Positions 52,849-63,079 of a stretch of DNA of 64,000 nucleotides are shown here, piece by piece (the first letter of the stretch is position 1; the number at the start of each line of letters is the position of its first letter). A program made the position numbers and the translations under genes. Under the pieces are notes generated by a model that was not told where the DNA came from, did not search any database, and saw nothing but the letters and a program-made list of their open reading frames with translations. This stretch comes from Peronospora farinosa. Lineage: Eukaryota > Oomycota > Peronosporomycetes > Peronosporales > Peronosporaceae. The DNA is taken from NCBI GenBank assembly GCA_947646735.1, contig CANTFK010000994.1, positions 310,001-374,000 of the forward strand. Direction: 5' to 3'.

Positions 52849-53592
52849 GTTGCAGATGAATTTGTTTGTTAACTATCCCTCACTACATAAAATTGTAGCT
52901 CTGATTGGTCAGAAAAAGAGGAATGAAGCAAATAGGGAGGGGGGGATAGTTAACAATGCATAAGCCTTTCATTTAGAAACGATATGGTATTTCCTGATCA
53001 AACAGGAAAATAAGTGAGTAGGTGCATGCATTGAAAGAAGTCTTTTAGGGCACTATCCAACGAAGCTTGTATGGATGTCTCGTTAATTTTGTTATTTGCG
53101 TTTGCTATCGAAGACGATGGAAAAGGCGCCTTGATAATCCTTCTCGAATCCGAGGATTAGCAGGATCAACATATTTTAAATCAATACGAATATACCGCAG
53201 TAGTATCATCTAGCGTCACAAACATGATTAGAATGCCCAGTGCAATGGCCATTATGCTATTTGTTTTTCACGAGCTTCACTTGAGGTACTGATTTCGCCT
53301 TAGGCTTCGTATATAATGTCAGAGTACAAGGCTTTGGATAAGCAAAGCGCTTAAGAATGCATTATGTCGGTTTTTCAATGTGTTGGTTCGTTTATCGACC
53401 ATTTTCTGTTTTGGTATCCTAAATCCTATGAACAACAAGTTAGGATGTACGTACATACATACAGCGTTAGAATGTACGTACATACATATAGCGATGCGTA
53501 CATGATTGAGGTTAGGATGTACGTATACGCATCGTTTCTTACTTTCCTTGTTTCTATTGTTTATTTCTAACGTCGATCTGCAGTCAGGACCA
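52849..53592 (+). other. Divergent intergenic region
   Basis: 744 bp between the starts of the hydrolase and TPR genes. It holds a CCAAT box (minus ACCAATCAG near 52,899) about 50 bp upstream of the hydrolase start. At 53,440-53,530 are three copies of a GTTAGGATGTACGTACATACAT-type repeat, the last partial. No ORF supported. Confidence 0.45.
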
Positions 53593-54680
53593 ATGCTCCA
53601 GCGCCGCATCCTGTTGGCGACTTCCACTGCGCTGTGCCGTCGTGCTTCTACCTCGTTCTATCTACAATCAACTGGCAATGCAGTTGCAAGACGCTTCTCC
53701 TCTAGCATCTCATTGGATCCTCCTACACGCCCCGTGCAAGTACTGCACAATAAGCCGAAGACGAGTTATGTGCAGATGGAGCAGGACATCGCTGTCATGC
53801 AGCGCGAGATCCGCGACGCCTACAAGTGCGTGTTAATGAAATATTATTCACTGTTCAAAAAGCTGTCGATGCAGTGTTTAATCATCCAAAAAGGACATTT
53901 CTAACGTTTGTTACAATGCTTTAAACTTTTAGCTCGGGGGACTACAAAAGCGCTCTGGATGGTGGACTGCAGTGCCGAGATCTGGTCAAGGGGCACTTTG
54001 GAGAGAATCATCCAGTGTATGCCAGCACGGTGACCAATATTGCTCTTATGTACAAGAATCTGGGCCAGATGGAGGAGGCTATTGAGGCCTATGAGTTTGC
54101 GCTGCAAACGTACAAGGCCAGCGTGGGCGAGCAGCACGCGTCTTTTGCTACGACGCTCTACAATTTGGGACTGGTGTATCGTGCACAAGCTATTTCCATC
54201 GCTGGTATGGAGCGCGTGAATGCGCTGCACCGTGCGCTCGAGTGCTTTGAGGAATCGCTGAAGATCCGCCAAAGTATCCTCGAGCCAGGACATCCTGACA
54301 TCGGTCTTAGTATGAGCAACGTGGGTGTCATCCACTGGCAGAATAAGCAGCCGGAGAAAGCTTTTGCAGCACTGACGGAGGCTGTTGAGCTATTAGAGAA
54401 GAAATTGGGACCCAAGAGTTTACTTACGGCGTTGGCAAAAAACAACCTCGCTTACGCAAAGAAGGAGGCGTGCGAATACGACGAGGCTATTAATCTATAT
54501 GAAGACGTGCTGAATGTGCGAAAGCAGGTGCTTGGCGCAGCGCATAATGAGACTATCGTCGCGCGTCACAATCTCGCGGAGGCTTATCGCTCAGGTGGGA
54601 ATGAGGACAAGGCGGTGGAGATTCAAAATGAGATTCTAGAGTTGTTTGACGCTGAGCTAGGGCCGGAGGAAAAGAAGTGA
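53593..54680 (+). CDS. Mitochondrial TPR-repeat (kinesin light chain-type) protein
   Basis: Two exons, 53,593-53,825 and 53,933-54,680, with intron GTGCGT...TTTTAG joining DAY|NSGDYKSALD; 326 residues. The N-terminus (MLQRRILLATSTALCRRAST) is Arg/Ser/Thr-rich without acids and suggests mitochondrial import. From residue ~78 there are about five tetratricopeptide repeats of the 42-residue kinesin-light-chain type, for example ASTVTNIALMYKNLGQMEEA, FATTLYNLGLVYRAQA, GLSMSNVGVIHWQNKQPEKA and ALAKNNLAYAKKEACEYDEA. Such proteins scaffold protein-protein contacts; the partner is unknown. Convergent with the RME-8-like gene, 91 bp between stop codons. Confidence 0.88.
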
Positions 54681-54771
54681 AGAGGTACGCGTCGAACGAG
54701 ACCAGCAGTTCTTCTTTTGACATCACCGTTCTTTCATTTATTACGTTAGTTTATTCGCGTGTTTAAACGCC

Positions 54772-57700
54772 TTACCCGACCTTGTTAGGATTTGCGTGGG
54801 GTGCTTTTAGCAATGCGGGTGCGTGTGGGGGCACAAGCAAACAGCGAAGGTCTTCAGACGTGGCTTGAGTAGTGTCACCATGGGTCTCCCAGACGCGGGA
54901 CGCGATAAGCAAGCTCGAGATAGCACCACCACTTCCTGGGTTGGATGATAGTACCGAAAGAAAACGCGCGGCATACTGTTTAGTCGCTGTGCTCTCCCCC
55001 ATCTTAGATCGAGGTACGAGCGTGGAAAGTAGGTTCAGAAGCGCTGCTGCAAGTTGCGAGCTCACTGCGGCCTTCGCAAACTCGGTGGCAGCTTGTGTGT
55101 GCCGTTTGAGTGGAATCATGTGCAAGCACAAAAGAAGCTGCATTGTCGTCGAGTCACCCAGCCACACGTGCGGTAATAGGTTTGACAGGCTAGCGGGATC
55201 CATTCCTTTCACGAGATTATCGATGCAGGCAGGGATAAGGCACAAATTTCCAAGTAACTGCAACGTTATTCGAGCCAGCTGACCCTCAGTGGAAGCCTCG
55301 TTGCGAGCCAGGTTCCTATACACGACTTGGAATGCGCTCTTGATAAAAGGAGGAACCACGGTTGCCAAAGGATCCACGCATTTGCCACTAAATGACAACA
55401 TGTGCATGCATTCCATGCAACGAAGTTGCAGTAGCGGTGCATTCGCAAATGAAAATCCCTGAGGTTGCGCCTCATGGTCTAGTACAAACAAGAGCGTCAC
55501 CAGGCCGTCTGCCTGGACAACCTGCACATCCATGTCAGGCGTATACTGCAATAGGTTTCTAATGGCCGTGGCCACTGGAAGCAAGCGCAGAAGTAAAATA
55601 CTCTCAAGTGCTTGTGGTTGGGCGCGCACACCTGATATGTCGTATGATAGCGCTGCCAACAGACCGTGCATCACGTGTCCACTTACGGTACGATTTTCCC
55701 GCTCCGCGGCCACTGCAGCGGCAGCTTGAATTTCCTTCTTTGTTGTTAGCTTTGGCTTGAACATATCGGCACGACTTCCATTAGTGTTCACGGTGCCAGC
55801 AATCTGGGCGAGAAGGCCATTCTTCGGGTTTTCGTTGTAAAAATTGACGTAGATGCCGGCCACGCACAGCTCTTCCTTTTGTGCCGTGAACATAAAGTAA
55901 GACGGTAGTTCAAACACTTTATGCACTTCCCCGTCGCTTTGATCCATCGTGGTATGAAATTGAACTGCACGTTGGGCAAGACTGATCAACTCCTTCCGCA
56001 TGCGATCGGTCCACATTACGTGGGGCTCGCGAACCTCACTTGCCAATACATCCAGCATTTTAATAGGCCCCGCTCGTCGCAGAATGTCTACTAGCGGACG
56101 CGTAAAAATCTGCTCGATTGTAGTCTGCATTCTCGTGACAAACACAGCGATTGACTCCTCTCTCGCGTTAGCTTCCAAGATTCGGCCCAGCGCTTTTGCT
56201 GCACCGATGCTAATACGCTGCAACTCTCCGTTACTGTCATCATTGTTCGGCTGGTAATGGAACAACAGGAGTGTTAAATACCACAGAATTCCGTGCTCAG
56301 CAAGCTGCAGCAAAAGAACTTCAGCCATTTCCCCCGAGCTTCCAGCCATTTCGTACACAATTTGAAGAGAGAGATCTGTAGCCAAGTGATCACCTTCTTG
56401 CGAAAGGAAACGTGTCAAGCAAGGCAACAGATCAATTGACTGTGCAGCAGCCGACACACGTCCATTTGGCTGGTTCAAAACGTTTACAAGAGCCTCTAAC
56501 ACCCAATGTGTCATCACGTCCGGTGCGCATCCGTCAAGAGCACTCAGTGCTTCTTGATTATGGAAAAGCAATTGAAGAGAGTTGCAAAGCACACGAAGAC
56601 CGAGTCCCGAACTACACTGATGGGCGTTCTCGTCCGAAATACTGACCGCCAAATTGATTACACGGATAGCACTTCCAAATGCCTTCACAAACGCCGTTTT
56701 GGTCACAACGGTGTTGGACACGTCATGACACTTTTTCGTCGTGCCAACACGATTGTCTTTTAATTCCGTAATGCATCGCTCCAGGGCCTCTAAGATATAT
56801 ATGAAGTTTTGCAGGATCGTGACAGTTGGCGAGTCAGAAAAACGGCGTAAAAGCAACGCGATAGCATCGAGCAACTCGACAGCATCAAACACTGAGAGTA
56901 ATTTCGTAGATTGGCCTTCAGTGGCTGTTGCGCCGCTAGGAGTTAGCAACAACTTCGGGTGCACCCAACGGTACATGGAATCGAGAAGAGCATGTAGAAA
57001 AGCAGCCTCGTCATTGATAGGCCACCCAGGAAAAGATTTCTCGTCAAGAAGGTTGTGCAGATAGTACTGGTAGCACTGTAGTGCGTGAACTTCCTTCGGG
57101 TACTGGATCAGTGCAGTACAAGCCTTATGCTCCGATCCCTCATTCTCCGAAATATAGAACATTCCACTTTCATCAGTATGTAACTCCATAAATTTCTCAA
57201 TGTAGGACACCATTTGATTACGCATACTGGCATTCCAAACCACTTCGGGGTTGTTAGCGTCGGAGAACAACGCCGTAGCAAACCGTCGCGGGCCATGGCG
57301 CAACAGCTGAGCAACCATCGACACTGGCAGCACTCGCACTAGCCAGCTCCTCAAGCAGATACAGGTCAACGGGTCTGGAGAAAAAACACCCTTTTTCCCA
57401 TTTTTTTGTTTATCATCGATAAGATGCGAAATATCAAGTCCTGATTGCCGCAAATGAATATGAGAGATAAGACGCGCTGCAATCGACATTTCGTCCACAT
57501 CGTTGGCAAATCGAAGAAGATAGTAAAAAATTCCTGAGGCGTGAAGGTTCGGAATGATTGCCTCGTTGTGTCGAACGAGAAGCCGGATCAAGCCGAGACA
57601 CTTTTTAAAAACAATGCGATTCGGACAATCCAAAAGTCCGACCAAAAATCGCAGCGTCTGATCTTCGCATAGCCGGTGCTTAATGGAGCTAATTGGGCTC

Positions 57701-60700
57701 ACACCCGAGCCTTCAAAGTGTGTTAGCCGTCCGTATTTGGGGAAACGCACATCCTGGTATATATGTCCTTCTTCTTCCGCTGTGTGACAATCGATGAGGC
57801 GACTTAAAACACTTAAGCAGGTCTGCATAATCATCGATCCGCTCATCGCACCGCAATGCTCTGCCACAACTGTCACACGACTAGGTTCTACTTCAATCTG
57901 TACACTGTCGCCATCGGAATTTGCATAGGTTGGAGAAACGGAGTGGCCAGAAACAATGGAACTTTCTGCACCAGACTCTTCCAATGCATCAATCGTTCTC
58001 CTTGCTATATCCCGCTCGTCATCGTAGTCGTCGCCATCATCATCATCATATTCGCCTCTATCATCAGCGTATTTCTCATTATCCTCGTCTTCAATCTCAT
58101 CTTCAGATGCATCAAGTTCAGCCTGCAAATCCGCTGCAGGTTCTACAATATACTCTTTTTCAGAATCGTTGGGTCCTTGAAGAACGACCAACGGTTTCAC
58201 TTCACGAAGCAAATCCAATACCATTGTAACGTTGTTCCCTTCACGTAAAAACCGCGACACATTCAATGCACTAGAGAGAACACGATCCAGAAACAGCATT
58301 ATGTTGCCACGGACAATTAGTGGCCAACGTCGATCCTCGCCGGTTTTGGCTTTCATCATGCTCACTCGAAGAAAGTGGTTCAGAAATATCAGTGAACCTA
58401 ATTCATTAAAGTGACGCTCGTATAGCTGAATCATGACCTTTAAAACTAGCAATCGAATGTCAGACTGGTCCATGTTGCCAAATGAATCCGCTGAGAAATA
58501 TTGTCCTCCCTTTTGAAGCTTGTTAGCAGTAATGACACGGTCTTCGGCTAGTAGGCGGTAATACAGTAGCGTCATAAATTTCTCTGCACCCTCAACATCT
58601 CCCACCAAGACACCACGATCGTCCAGAATATTTGCGAGATAATACGGCCCAACCTTTACCTCGCTCTCCAGACACTCATAATCGATACGAAATTCATTGC
58701 AATTCCAAGCCACAAACCACCGTGGCATATTTTTGGCGCTTCGCTTTCTCTTCTTGGCCAAATTTGCACTACGAATCCCTTCATGAGAACCAACGTGATC
58801 GTCGTGCTTGTGCTCTGTGCTATCACCAGGTCGTATTATATTGTTGGATTGAGAAACAGACCCATTTTCGTCAGTGTAATTATCATCGCTGTCATAGTTG
58901 TCCTCATCAATCCCGCCTTCACTCTCAACGTCATCAAACGTGTCAGGATTCAGAAGGAATGATAAAGGCATGTACCTAGCAAAACGATTCGAGGATGAAA
59001 TTGTTCCCTTCATCATTTCAATCGCGAGGCGGCTTTCGGGACCATTTTGCAAGAACTCGAAAAGAAACGGAGCAAAATTTGCTTGCTGCGGATCGCGGCG
59101 ATGCCATTCAGTTTCCATGTGATCAGTGGCAAGTGGATCCGTGTACAGATACCCTAAGTACTTCAGTCGGTACAAGTCCAGTGCGCTCATTTCGGCCTGT
59201 AGCTTACGAATCAGTTCTTCAACAGCGTTAGGGCCCCACACAAGATCTTTTGTCGCATAGGTTTTACCAAGGCGGTCAAAAAATTCGGGCAAGAGCACAG
59301 CGTGCTTCACATTTCGCGCCAAGCGAGCACGTGTGTTAATCCCGCAGCTCATTTTGCTGTGGCCACTTTCTGTAGCATTGGTGATATCACGGCGGCTACC
59401 ATTCTTATGCAAAGCATCGTTGTTTTTTACGTACAGCTCAGGATTTGCAGTCGGAAGGCGTCGGCCAAACTCGTCGTATTCCAATTGGGTGGTTTTCTGG
59501 TCATCCAGCAACGCATGTGGAAAAATATTCCGAATGACGTACGACGAGCGCGGATTTTCGTGCGTAAGCAAAGCTACCAATTGGGACGAGATCCGACGCT
59601 GAGCCTTGTCTTGAGTATACAAGGCCAAGTAAAGCTGCCAAACAAGCGCGCCGTGTTTTCTTGCAAAATCTTGAATCAGCTCAACAAGCTCAGTAGGTTG
59701 CTCCAAAATATGGACTTTTACCAAAATAGACGAGCACTTTGTAATTGATAAACTCAATGATCGGTTGAATAAGAACAAAGAATGGTGACGAGAAAAATCG
59801 TCAAACCGCATAGCTCGAAGTAAGTCTCTGGTCACTCTTTCAGGGGTTGCCTTCTTTCCGCTCGACAGGCAAACTTCAAGTGTCTGCAGGATCATAGCAA
59901 GAACAAGGTAGTCTAATCCAAGCTGGGAATACGCTAAAGCATTTGCCATGCTGCGTTCAGTATTGGACATTGCCGCAACTGATGGCAAGCCATGTTTCGA
60001 CCCAGTCTTTATGGCGGTAGAATGTAATGGCATGCTGCCCACCCGATTCGTCCTTGACAGGTCAAATGCGCGAGACACGTACATCCGGCTATGATTCTTC
60101 GTGAAAATTGCTCGACGGTTGGCCGTCTCAGACTTCAAGCTGCGAGTATCAGAGTAGTTGACCACCATGTACTTAATTACACATGCTGCTGCAAAGCTAA
60201 CTTCCTCCATCGGAGAATGAAGCAACTCCATAATCACTTCGACACTGTGCTTGTACTGCGAACTAGGGACTTCCTCAAAGACTCCACGGGTGCATAGCAA
60301 ACGCTGAATTGCCAATAGCAGCTCCACTTGAAACTCTGTTGTCGGGATTGGAGCATCCGTGTTGGACAGGCTGTTGAGTTGGGCCACCGAATACAGTTTA
60401 AAGTTTTCAAGTAACTTCATCAGGCTCGCAAAAGCACGTCGATCGCGCTGACGCAGACCTCCCAACGGAATATTGCGATTAAACTGAACCAGGTGATGGT
60501 AAATGAGCGACATACTCGCGTTCGTCACAAGATTCGGAATGAAGTTCAAATTGACCAGCTTGCGCAACAAAATGTCTTCATATTCAGGGTGGACCTCAGT
60601 ACTCCACGTTCCTTCCTTACATGCAATTTTCGTCTCCTCCGTTGACCAAGGAACATGCAGCTTGTTCATGCGGCACATTTCGATCATGTTGCTTAGAAAT

Positions 60701-62241
60701 AGACTTCGTGCTTCCTTTGGACTGAGCAATGTCGTAGATCCAGCAACCTTCAGCCATTCAGGTACATTCATGTCTCCCGCAATGTCTCCAATGAGTTGGC
60801 GAAGTTCATTCTCATGTTGTGAAGATACACGCATTAGTCCCAGACTAACATCTTTATCACGTCTGCTTGCCGTAGAGCTCAGACAGATAAAACGACGCGT
60901 CAGTCCGTGCTTCAACTCGAGCGCAAACTTGCCACACAAACCCTCTGACGAATCACTATCCGAGTCATCTTGAAAAGACGACACCGATGGGTACATCACC
61001 ACGTTAAAGAGATCGTTCAATGCGTGGCTCGCCATTGTCTTCCGTGTCACTGAGTCTCGCTCGATGATTGCTAACGCGGTCAGACCGAGCAACCGTAGCT
61101 GCAACTTGCCAGACTTGCTAATCTTTAATACAGGGATCTCAAAGGTTACGGGTTGCGGGATGTCCCGCGTCGATGTAAGTGCGTCAAACTCGCACGAGTC
61201 AGACACTTCTTCCACAACAAGCGATACGCTTAGCCAGGAGCGCAGATTATTGGCAATGGCTTGGATGAACGGCTCGCGACTGTCGCACCAGTAACGGTGC
61301 ACTCGGTTGTTCTCAAAGTAGAGCACGAGTTCATTCGAATTGGTGTTCACTCGCTGGATCTTGACGATATCAATCAGTAAAATCGACGATAGTGTCGCGC
61401 GTGTCTGCGGATCGAGTCGATCCAAGCTAGCGGCTCGCACGGCCAGCAATACATCCACTTTGACCGGATGAATTGCGATACTGCGTGTCGTGCTAAGCTT
61501 TGTCATTGTAAATGTTTTTCCACACAACTGAAACAAACTGTCAAAGTACATACCACTGCCCAGGAGATTCGCGTTACTTGCTCCTGCTCCTGCAAGACCT
61601 CCCGAGCTCGAAGTCCAATTATTGTCATTTGTAGCCACACTAGCCCCCACAGCACTAAGAGCATCTGCAGTAGCGGCATCAATCTCATCTTTTTTACAGA
61701 ATGAAGCACGTTCTCGCAACTGATAGTACGTCGACAATAATTGCTGTCGACATCGACATGTATATGTCTCTTTCAGATTCTTTCCAATAAAGACCGAAAA
61801 AGCTCGGTCCGTATTATGTCCACCACTATCCGATGCAATTGTAATTTCCTTGATATTATCAAATGCGTAACGTTCTTTGATCTCATCAGAATAAGGATCA
61901 ACAATTGTCAAATGATTGCTACTAAACACCATTAGACGTTTAGCAGATCGAAGAAAACCGACGCGTGTTACAAAAAAACGTGCAGCGTAAATAACACCAG
62001 CGTAACGATTGTCGGGTATTTCAAGACGATCCACATCCTCATCTTCCTCGTCTTCATCGTCTACAGAGACTCCGTAGAAGGCGCTAGCACGTGGCTCCAC
62101 TTCAAAGCCTCTTGTCTCCGGACCACGTGGTACAAAACCCTCGTCTAGTGACACCAAATCATGACCAAGCACCAGTGAATCTTCCAGCGTCTGCTTAAGT
62201 TGCTGAAGCTCTGCGTCGCTACTACTGTCATTGAGCGCCAT
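54772..62241 (-). CDS. RME-8/DNAJC13 (GRV2)-like endosomal protein lacking a J domain
   Basis: A single 7.5-kb exon, 2,489 residues. RME-8 family proteins are peripheral endosome proteins that recruit Hsc70 and work with retromer/WASH. Visible: an N-terminal PH-like region (about residues 70-350; YAGVIYAARFFVTRVGFLRS), HPEYEDILLRKLVNLNFIPN (~555), IWN-type motifs DLVWGPNAVEELI (~1000), EVVWNASMRNQM (~1665) and HVMWTDRMRKEL (~2070), and FPGWPINDEAAFLHALLD (~1745). Acidic low-complexity tracts lie near 1100-1125 and 1378-1413. In DNAJC13 the J domain follows the FPxWPI...LLD block. Here that slot has only a short Ser/Thr/Gly linker before LLSVFDAVELL, and no HPD tripeptide occurs anywhere. The gene is otherwise intact. 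Alternative: a J-less paralogue of a true RME-8. Confidence 0.88.
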   Translation of the reverse strand: MALNDSSSDAELQQLKQTLEDSLVLGHDLVSLDEGFVPRGPETRGFEVEPRASAFYGVSVDDEDEEDEDVDRLEIPDNRYAGVIYAARFFVTRVGFLRSAKRLMVFSSNHLTIVDPYSDEIKERYAFDNIKEITIASDSGGHNTDRAFSVFIGKNLKETYTCRCRQQLLSTYYQLRERASFCKKDEIDAATADALSAVGASVATNDNNWTSSSGGLAGAGASNANLLGSGMYFDSLFQLCGKTFTMTKLSTTRSIAIHPVKVDVLLAVRAASLDRLDPQTRATLSSILLIDIVKIQRVNTNSNELVLYFENNRVHRYWCDSREPFIQAIANNLRSWLSVSLVVEEVSDSCEFDALTSTRDIPQPVTFEIPVLKISKSGKLQLRLLGLTALAIIERDSVTRKTMASHALNDLFNVVMYPSVSSFQDDSDSDSSEGLCGKFALELKHGLTRRFICLSSTASRRDKDVSLGLMRVSSQHENELRQLIGDIAGDMNVPEWLKVAGSTTLLSPKEARSLFLSNMIEMCRMNKLHVPWSTEETKIACKEGTWSTEVHPEYEDILLRKLVNLNFIPNLVTNASMSLIYHHLVQFNRNIPLGGLRQRDRRAFASLMKLLENFKLYSVAQLNSLSNTDAPIPTTEFQVELLLAIQRLLCTRGVFEEVPSSQYKHSVEVIMELLHSPMEEVSFAAACVIKYMVVNYSDTRSLKSETANRRAIFTKNHSRMYVSRAFDLSRTNRVGSMPLHSTAIKTGSKHGLPSVAAMSNTERSMANALAYSQLGLDYLVLAMILQTLEVCLSSGKKATPERVTRDLLRAMRFDDFSRHHSLFLFNRSLSLSITKCSSILVKVHILEQPTELVELIQDFARKHGALVWQLYLALYTQDKAQRRISSQLVALLTHENPRSSYVIRNIFPHALLDDQKTTQLEYDEFGRRLPTANPELYVKNNDALHKNGSRRDITNATESGHSKMSCGINTRARLARNVKHAVLLPEFFDRLGKTYATKDLVWGPNAVEELIRKLQAEMSALDLYRLKYLGYLYTDPLATDHMETEWHRRDPQQANFAPFLFEFLQNGPESRLAIEMMKGTISSSNRFARYMPLSFLLNPDTFDDVESEGGIDEDNYDSDDNYTDENGSVSQSNNIIRPGDSTEHKHDDHVGSHEGIRSANLAKKRKRSAKNMPRWFVAWNCNEFRIDYECLESEVKVGPYYLANILDDRGVLVGDVEGAEKFMTLLYYRLLAEDRVITANKLQKGGQYFSADSFGNMDQSDIRLLVLKVMIQLYERHFNELGSLIFLNHFLRVSMMKAKTGEDRRWPLIVRGNIMLFLDRVLSSALNVSRFLREGNNVTMVLDLLREVKPLVVLQGPNDSEKEYIVEPAADLQAELDASEDEIEDEDNEKYADDRGEYDDDDGDDYDDERDIARRTIDALEESGAESSIVSGHSVSPTYANSDGDSVQIEVEPSRVTVVAEHCGAMSGSMIMQTCLSVLSRLIDCHTAEEEGHIYQDVRFPKYGRLTHFEGSGVSPISSIKHRLCEDQTLRFLVGLLDCPNRIVFKKCLGLIRLLVRHNEAIIPNLHASGIFYYLLRFANDVDEMSIAARLISHIHLRQSGLDISHLIDDKQKNGKKGVFSPDPLTCICLRSWLVRVLPVSMVAQLLRHGPRRFATALFSDANNPEVVWNASMRNQMVSYIEKFMELHTDESGMFYISENEGSEHKACTALIQYPKEVHALQCYQYYLHNLLDEKSFPGWPINDEAAFLHALLDSMYRWVHPKLLLTPSGATATEGQSTKLLSVFDAVELLDAIALLLRRFSDSPTVTILQNFIYILEALERCITELKDNRVGTTKKCHDVSNTVVTKTAFVKAFGSAIRVINLAVSISDENAHQCSSGLGLRVLCNSLQLLFHNQEALSALDGCAPDVMTHWVLEALVNVLNQPNGRVSAAAQSIDLLPCLTRFLSQEGDHLATDLSLQIVYEMAGSSGEMAEVLLLQLAEHGILWYLTLLLFHYQPNNDDSNGELQRISIGAAKALGRILEANAREESIAVFVTRMQTTIEQIFTRPLVDILRRAGPIKMLDVLASEVREPHVMWTDRMRKELISLAQRAVQFHTTMDQSDGEVHKVFELPSYFMFTAQKEELCVAGIYVNFYNENPKNGLLAQIAGTVNTNGSRADMFKPKLTTKKEIQAAAAVAAERENRTVSGHVMHGLLAALSYDISGVRAQPQALESILLLRLLPVATAIRNLLQYTPDMDVQVVQADGLVTLLFVLDHEAQPQGFSFANAPLLQLRCMECMHMLSFSGKCVDPLATVVPPFIKSAFQVVYRNLARNEASTEGQLARITLQLLGNLCLIPACIDNLVKGMDPASLSNLLPHVWLGDSTTMQLLLCLHMIPLKRHTQAATEFAKAAVSSQLAAALLNLLSTLVPRSKMGESTATKQYAARFLSVLSSNPGSGGAISSLLIASRVWETHGDTTQATSEDLRCLLVPPHAPALLKAPHANPNKVG

Positions 62242-63079
62242 GGCGCTGCTAGTGGGAAATGCGGAAAATCAGATCTACACGTTTTATGGGAGTCCGAGAA
62301 TCAGATCATATTGGAACCGGTATGTGTACCGGTATCGATAGTAGCCGATTGGCTGATTATTTAACATTATAGCCCATTAAAAATCGGAGTGTGCCAGCCA
62401 TTCGTTTTGATATGACTGACGATGAGTAAGGAACAAGATCATTTTCTATTTCGTCTCTTCTATTCGACGTTAATGTAGGACGCATGCCGCGGTTACTACA
62501 TTGCTGTCTCCTTAGATTGCAGAAGCCAGTGACGATCTTGCACTAAACGGACCAATTCATGTCGATTGCAACTTTTTCGGGTACCAGCTGAGGCTTTACT
62601 GTAAACATTTTGTTGTGCATGTTTAGAGTCGAATATCTGTAGTAGTAAAATAATGTGTTTGTAGCTGGTTCGTTGCTCTCTGGTGATGTCATTTTAAACA
62701 AGCGTATGTCTGATTCATATGAGGACAATTCTGTTTTACTGAAGAAAACACGACCAAACCACGTACGTGTCTTGTGAGAAAGCTAGTATTCTATATCATA
62801 GTGTAATTGTTAGTAGATATTAGGTAGTTACCGTTAAATAAGGCATCGAATGATGATCGTTTATCTGGTTATTCGGACCTCGCTCTCGCGTGACCTGACG
62901 AAACAGAAACATATAAGACTACGATGATCTGACGAACCCTTTGATAGCAAATAATTACACTAAGTACGAAAGAGATACAAAATAAAGAGACTAGAATCTC
63001 GTTCCGTACTTAGTGTAGATCATACACGGAAGGAGTAGTTGCTAGCTAAGTTCGCAAAACGCACTTTGACACGCACGAC
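62242..63079 (+). other. Divergent intergenic region with a hairpin
   Basis: 838 bp between the RME-8-like and P5A ATPase starts. Arms ACACTAAGTACG (62,957-62,968) and CGTACTTAGTGT (63,005-63,016) form a 12-bp perfect inverted repeat 64 bp upstream of the ATPase ATG. A repeated ACCGGTAT-type motif lies at 62,315-62,335. No gene supported; short ORFs lack features. Confidence 0.45.

Noticed and set aside
57856..58979. Several plus-strand ORFs of 100-130 codons inside the RME-8-like gene
   Set aside because: Antisense shadows of an intact 2,489-codon frame; their residue composition reflects the acidic tract on the other strand.
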